Part shown: in pieces, positions 59,647-64,000 of the stretch | How positions within the stretch are numbered: position 1 is the stretch's first letter | Layout: each line of letters starts with the position of its first letter | The notes under the pieces: model-generated | What the model saw: the letters and a program-made list of their open reading frames with translations, nothing else | Told to the model about the DNA's origin: nothing | Databases searched by the model: none | DNA from: Serpentinimonas maccroryi | Lineage (GTDB): Bacteria > Pseudomonadota > Gammaproteobacteria > Burkholderiales > Burkholderiaceae_C | Assembly (NCBI RefSeq): GCF_000828915.1 | Contig: NZ_AP014569.1 | Coordinates: forward strand, 1,798,001 to 1,862,000 | Direction of reading: 5' to 3' | Length of the DNA stretch: 64,000 nt | Translations under genes and position numbers: made by a program

Positions 59647-60624
59647 TTAGGCCACCACGGCTTCGTAGCGCGCCAGCGCGTCGCGCAGCGCCACGTCGAG
59701 CTCGCGCGCGGCAAACTTGGCCACGTAGGCGTCGGCCCCGGCGCTGCGCACATGCTGCTCGTTGGTGTCGCCGGTGAGCGACGAATGGATCACCACCGGC
59801 AGGCCGCGCATAAGCGGGTCTTTTTTGATGTTGCGCGTCAGGGTAAAGCCGTCCATCTCGGGCATTTCGAGGTCGGTGAGCACCAGCGCCACGCGCTCGC
59901 GCAACTCCAGCCCTTGGGCTTGGCATTCGGCGGCGATGGCTTGCAGCCGGTTCCAAGCCTCTTGGCCGGTTTTGGTCATCTCGTAGGGCAATTGCAACGC
60001 CTTGAGCTCTTGCTCGATCATGGCGCGCGCCACAAAGGAATCGTCTGCGGCCAGAATGATCGCACCGGGGCGCAGCTTGAGCGCCGGTCCGCTGGAGTTG
60101 GCCTTGAGGTCGGCTTGGTCGGCAGGCAAAATGCGCTGCAGGATCGACTCCACATCGAGGATTTGCGCCAAGCGGGTGGTGTTTTGGTCGCCGTCCAGGC
60201 GCGCGATGCTGGTGACAAAGCCGCGCGCCATGGCTTCGTCGGCCGACAGGATCTGCTTCCAATCCAAGCGCACGATGTCTTCGACCGCCTCGGCCGCAAA
60301 GGCCTGCGTGGTGCGCGCATACTCGGTCACCAGCATGATGTTCAGGCCGCTCTTGGGCACGCAGCCCACCACCGCCGGCAGGTCGATCACGGGAATCACT
60401 TGGCCGCGCAGGTTCACCACCCCGAGCACGTGTTGCGGCGCGCCGGCCATGGCGGTGACCGCCGGCATGGCAACGATCTCGCGGATTTTGAAGACGTTGA
60501 TGCCAAACAGCTCGGAGCGCTCGGTGCCGGCGGCGTTGCCGAGGCGAAACAGCAGCATCTCGAACTTGTTCGAGCCGGTCAGGTTGGTGCGTTCGTCGAT
60601 CTCTTTTTGGGCCGCTGTGGGCAT
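59647..60624 (-). CDS. cheV: CheV-type chemotaxis coupling protein (CheW-REC)
   Basis: The 325-residue protein joins an N-terminal CheW domain (about 25-165; LFGINVFKIREIVAMPAVTA, GVVNLRGQVIPVIDLPAVVG) to a receiver domain (about 195-320; AIILAADDSFVARAMIEQEL, phospho-acceptor Asp in LVLTDLEMPEMDG, Lys in YVAKFAARELD). It links chemoreceptors to CheA and may act as a phosphate sink or adaptation device. The start MPTAAQKEIDERTNL at 60624 has an AGGAG about 7 bases before. There are no other chemotaxis genes in the window. Confidence 0.94.
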   Translation of the reverse strand: MPTAAQKEIDERTNLTGSNKFEMLLFRLGNAAGTERSELFGINVFKIREIVAMPAVTAMAGAPQHVLGVVNLRGQVIPVIDLPAVVGCVPKSGLNIMLVTEYARTTQAFAAEAVEDIVRLDWKQILSADEAMARGFVTSIARLDGDQNTTRLAQILDVESILQRILPADQADLKANSSGPALKLRPGAIILAADDSFVARAMIEQELKALQLPYEMTKTGQEAWNRLQAIAAECQAQGLELRERVALVLTDLEMPEMDGFTLTRNIKKDPLMRGLPVVIHSSLTGDTNEQHVRSAGADAYVAKFAARELDVALRDALARYEAVVA

Positions 60625-60716
60625 AAACACTCCTCGAAGCGATGGCACCGCGCCATCCTCGTTACCATTCTAGGGCTTGCCGATGAACCGTCGGCTGTTT
60701 TTTAGGGGACACGAGC

Positions 60717-61355
60717 GTGTATTGCACCCGCATTTTGGCGATCCGACACGGCGAGACGGCCTGGAACCGCGACAACCGCATCCAGGGCCAGCTCGACATC
60801 GAGCTCAACATGACCGGTCGCTGGCAGGCCGAGCGCACCGCCGAGGCGCTGCGCGGCGAGCCCCTGGGCGCGGTATACAGCAGCGACCTGTCGCGCGCTG
60901 CCGACACCGCGGCCGCCATCGCCCGCGCCCAAGGCTTGAGCACGCAGCTGCACCTGGGCTTGCGCGAGCGCCACTTTGGCGTCTGCCAAGGCAGCCGCTG
61001 GAGCGAGCTCGAAACCACGCAGCCCGAACTCACCGAGCTCTGGCGGCGCCGCGTGCCCGACTTTGCCCCGCCGGGCGGCGAGTCGCTGCTCGTGCTGCGC
61101 CAGCGCGTATTGCAGGCGCTGGAAGAAGTGGCGGCCGCCCACCTGGGGCAGCAGATCGTGGTCGTCACCCACGGCGGCGTGCTCGACACCTTGTACCGCT
61201 TGGCCACCGGGGTCGATCTGCAGGCACCGCGCACCTGGCAGCTGGGCAACGCCGCCATCAACCGCCTGCTCTGGAGCCCGCAGGGGCTGCGGCTGGTGGG
61301 CTGGTCCGACACCCTGCACCTCGACACCGCACCCAGCGACGAACCGCTGAGCTAA
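60717..61355 (+). CDS. Histidine phosphatase family protein (GpmB-like)
   Basis: The 212-residue protein has the RHG motif (LAIRHGETAWNRDNRIQGQLDIELNM, catalytic His near residue 10), the YSSDLSRAADTA block, LRERHFG and the second His in VVVTHGGVLDTLYRL. This fits the phosphoglycerate-mutase-like phosphatases (GpmB, CobC, PhoE type); the substrate is not predictable. The start is GTG 60717 with AGGGGA about 8 bases upstream. It is divergent from cheV and convergent with ruvB. Confidence 0.9.
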   Translation: MYCTRILAIRHGETAWNRDNRIQGQLDIELNMTGRWQAERTAEALRGEPLGAVYSSDLSRAADTAAAIARAQGLSTQLHLGLRERHFGVCQGSRWSELETTQPELTELWRRRVPDFAPPGGESLLVLRQRVLQALEEVAAAHLGQQIVVVTHGGVLDTLYRLATGVDLQAPRTWQLGNAAINRLLWSPQGLRLVGWSDTLHLDTAPSDEPLS

Positions 61356-61404
61356 AGGACGGAGGGGCGGCAACGCCTGCTGGGGGAGTGCGCAGAGGGC
61401 CCTT

Positions 61405-62466
61405 TTACTCGGCGGCAAACAGGTCATGAGCGGCGCTGGGCGCGGCCAGCCCCAAGTGCCGATAGGCCGCTTGGGTGGCGATGCGACCGCGCGGCGTGCG
61501 CTGCAGGTAGCCTTGCTGGATCAGGTAGGGCTCGATCACGTCCTCGATCGTGCCGGGCTCCTCGCCGATGCTGGCGGCGATGTTGTCCAGCCCCACGGGA
61601 CCGCCGTCGAACTTGTGGATCAGCGCCTCGAGCAGCTTGCGGTCCATCAGGTCAAAGCCGAGTGCATCGACGTCGAGCATGGCCAGCGCGCGCTGCGCCG
61701 CCTCCTCGGTGATGCGGCCATTGCCCTTGACTTCGGCGTAGTCGCGCACCCGGCGCAGCAGCCGGTTGGCGATGCGCGGCGTGCCGCGCGAACGGCGCGC
61801 GATCTCAAAGCCGCCGGCGGCATCCAGCGGCACCTGCAGCAAGCTGGCGCTGCGACGCACGATCAGCTCCAGCTCTTGCGGGGTGTAAAACTCCAGCCGC
61901 GCCACGATGCCAAAGCGATCGCGCAGCGGGTTGGTGAGCATGCCGGCGCGCGTGGTCGCGCCAACCAGCGTAAAGGGCTGCAGATCGAGCTTGATCGAGC
62001 GCGCCGCCGGTCCTTCGCCGATCATGATGTCGATCTGGTAGTCCTCGAGCGCCGGGTAGAGGATTTCTTCCACCACCGGCGACAGACGGTGGATTTCGTC
62101 GATGAACAGCACATCGTTGGGCTCGAGGTTGGTCAGCAAGGCCGCCAGGTCTTTGGGCTTTTCCAGCACCGGGCCGCTGGTTTGGCGCAAGTTGACCCCG
62201 AGCTCGTGCGCGATGATGTGCGATAGCGTGGTTTTGCCCAGGCCCGGCGGGCCAAACAGCAGCACGTGATCCAGCGCCTCGCGCCGTTTTTTGGCCGCGC
62301 CGATGAAGATCTCGAGCTGCTCGCGCGCCTTGGCCTGCCCCACGTACTCGGCCAGACCCTTGGGGCGCAGCGCGCGCTCGAGCGCCTCTTCGCGCGGGCT
62401 CTCGGGCTGCGCCGACACGGTGCGCCGGGGCGCGGCGGGGGCAAAATCGTCGGTCTGGATGGTCAT
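61405..62466 (-). CDS. ruvB: Holliday junction branch migration ATPase RuvB
   Basis: The 353-residue AAA+ motor drives branch migration with RuvA. Motifs: [12 protein letters not shown] near the N-terminus, Walker [15 protein letters not shown], Walker [13 protein letters not shown], sensor [20 protein letters not shown] with arginine finger, and the winged-helix domain ([40 protein letters not shown]). It lies 12 bases after ruvA in the standard ruvA-ruvB operon. ruvC is not in the window. Confidence 0.98.
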   Translation of the reverse strand: MTIQTDDFAPAAPRRTVSAQPESPREEALERALRPKGLAEYVGQAKAREQLEIFIGAAKKRREALDHVLLFGPPGLGKTTLSHIIAHELGVNLRQTSGPVLEKPKDLAALLTNLEPNDVLFIDEIHRLSPVVEEILYPALEDYQIDIMIGEGPAARSIKLDLQPFTLVGATTRAGMLTNPLRDRFGIVARLEFYTPQELELIVRRSASLLQVPLDAAGGFEIARRSRGTPRIANRLLRRVRDYAEVKGNGRITEEAAQRALAMLDVDALGFDLMDRKLLEALIHKFDGGPVGLDNIAASIGEEPGTIEDVIEPYLIQQGYLQRTPRGRIATQAAYRHLGLAAPSAAHDLFAAE

Positions 62467-62478
62467 GTGGGGATTTTC

Positions 62479-63072
62479 TTAGCGCGCCAGCGCCTTGAGC
62501 GCCAGCCGGATGCCTTCGCTCACCCCCACCGCCGGTGGCAGCGCCTTGAGGGCGGCGGCGGCTTCGCGCTCGCTGTAGCCCAGCGCCAGCAGGGCTTGCT
62601 CGATGTCGGCCTGCTCGGCGTTGGCCGGTGCTGCCGCGGCCCCGGCTTGTGTGGCGGGCAGGCCCAGCTCGGACCCGAGCTTGCCGCGCAGCTCGAGCAG
62701 CAAGCGCTCGGCGGTTTTGCTGCCGATGCCCGGCACCTTGAGCAGCCGGCGCGCTTCCTGCGCCGTCACGGCCTGCGCCAGCTCGGCCACGCTCAGGCCC
62801 GACAACAGCGCCAGGGCGGTGCGCGGCCCCACGCCGCTGATTTTGATCAGATGCCTAAAGGCGCTGCGCTCGGCCGCCGTGGCAAAGCCGTACAGCAGTT
62901 GCGCGTCTTCGCGCACCACGTGCTGCGTCAGCAAGGCCACGGGCGCGCCCAAGGCCGGCAGGCCGTAGTAGGTGCTCATCGGCACCTCGACCTCGTAGCC
63001 GACGCCGTGGCAGTCGATCACGATCTGCGGTGGCGTTTTTTCTAGCAGGGTGCCGCTCAATTTGCCTATCAT
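62479..63072 (-). CDS. ruvA: Holliday junction DNA-binding protein RuvA
   Basis: The 197-residue protein starts [20 protein letters not shown] at 63072. Domain I is the OB-fold ([17 protein letters not shown]), domain II contains the tandem HhH motifs ([18 protein letters not shown] and [23 protein letters not shown]), and domain III is the RuvB-binding C-terminal part ([24 protein letters not shown]). The long open frame upstream lies over the phoH-family gene on the other strand and is not coding. The divergent phoH-family start is 30 bases away. Confidence 0.97.
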   Translation of the reverse strand: MIGKLSGTLLEKTPPQIVIDCHGVGYEVEVPMSTYYGLPALGAPVALLTQHVVREDAQLLYGFATAAERSAFRHLIKISGVGPRTALALLSGLSVAELAQAVTAQEARRLLKVPGIGSKTAERLLLELRGKLGSELGLPATQAGAAAAPANAEQADIEQALLALGYSEREAAAALKALPPAVGVSEGIRLALKALAR

Positions 63073-63102
63073 TGGGGTTTTCCTTTTTTGCGGATTATCG
63101 GT

Positions 63103-64000
<898 letters not shown>

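Overview
The window looks like a chromosome segment of a high-GC betaproteobacterium, most likely Burkholderiales and Comamonadaceae-like. The evidence is the gene order (trpA-accD; the long yceD-rpmF-plsX-fab / rpoE-rseAB-degP-lepA-lepB-rnc-era-recO-pdxJ-acpS block; pcnB-HAD-hda-AI-2E/purM; SDR-folB-ttcA), the high-GC codon choice, and GC-rich REP-like repeats of a type I associate with Comamonadaceae. Nearly everything is core housekeeping.

Layout. 1-1441: end of the trp operon (trpA) and accD. 1534-21843, minus strand, read right to left: yceD, rpmF, plsX, fabH, fabD, fabG, acpP, fabF (membrane lipid synthesis); a small membrane protein; the sigma-E envelope-stress module rpoE-rseA-rseB-degP; then lepA, lepB, a DUF4845 protein, rnc, era, recO, pdxJ, acpS and nagZ, many overlapping by 1-19 bases. 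21918-34915: pdxH, folK, pcnB, a HAD phosphatase, hda, an AI-2E family permease, purM, murJ, then a plus-strand run of a PHP phosphoesterase, an EamA transporter, a YciO protein, an M50 protease and trpS. 35042-35132: tRNA-Ser(CGA) followed by a clear terminator.

35383-42622 is the only clearly accessory stretch. It is a compact three-gene minus-strand operon: a 1254-residue P-loop ATPase of the BrxC/PglY-like (DUF6079) kind, a 246-residue protein with a PD-(D/E)XK-like signature, and a 907-residue DNA methyltransferase with two DPP[YF] motifs and a zinc ribbon. It looks like a defence (restriction/BREX-like) cassette without PglZ, helicase, BrxL or integrase. Its middle (about 35.58-38.93 kb) is strikingly AT-rich while both ends are GC-rich, as if the methylase and nuclease module had been swapped between conserved flanks.

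42956-46768: a small stress/sensory group (OsmB-like lipoprotein, Lmo0937-like peptide, hybrid histidine kinase, REC-PAS response regulator, Crp/Fnr regulator). 46825-50376: a 24-bp perfect palindrome and icmF (fused isobutyryl-CoA mutase), whose G-domain carries an in-frame REP-like insertion. 50395-64000: 5-formyl-THF cyclo-ligase, slt, an NDUFA9-like reductase, a CsoR/FrmR-type regulator, cca, a MidA/NDUFAF7 methyltransferase, a FolM-like pteridine reductase, folB, ttcA, a CheV-type protein, a histidine phosphatase, ruvB, ruvA and the start of a phoH-family gene.
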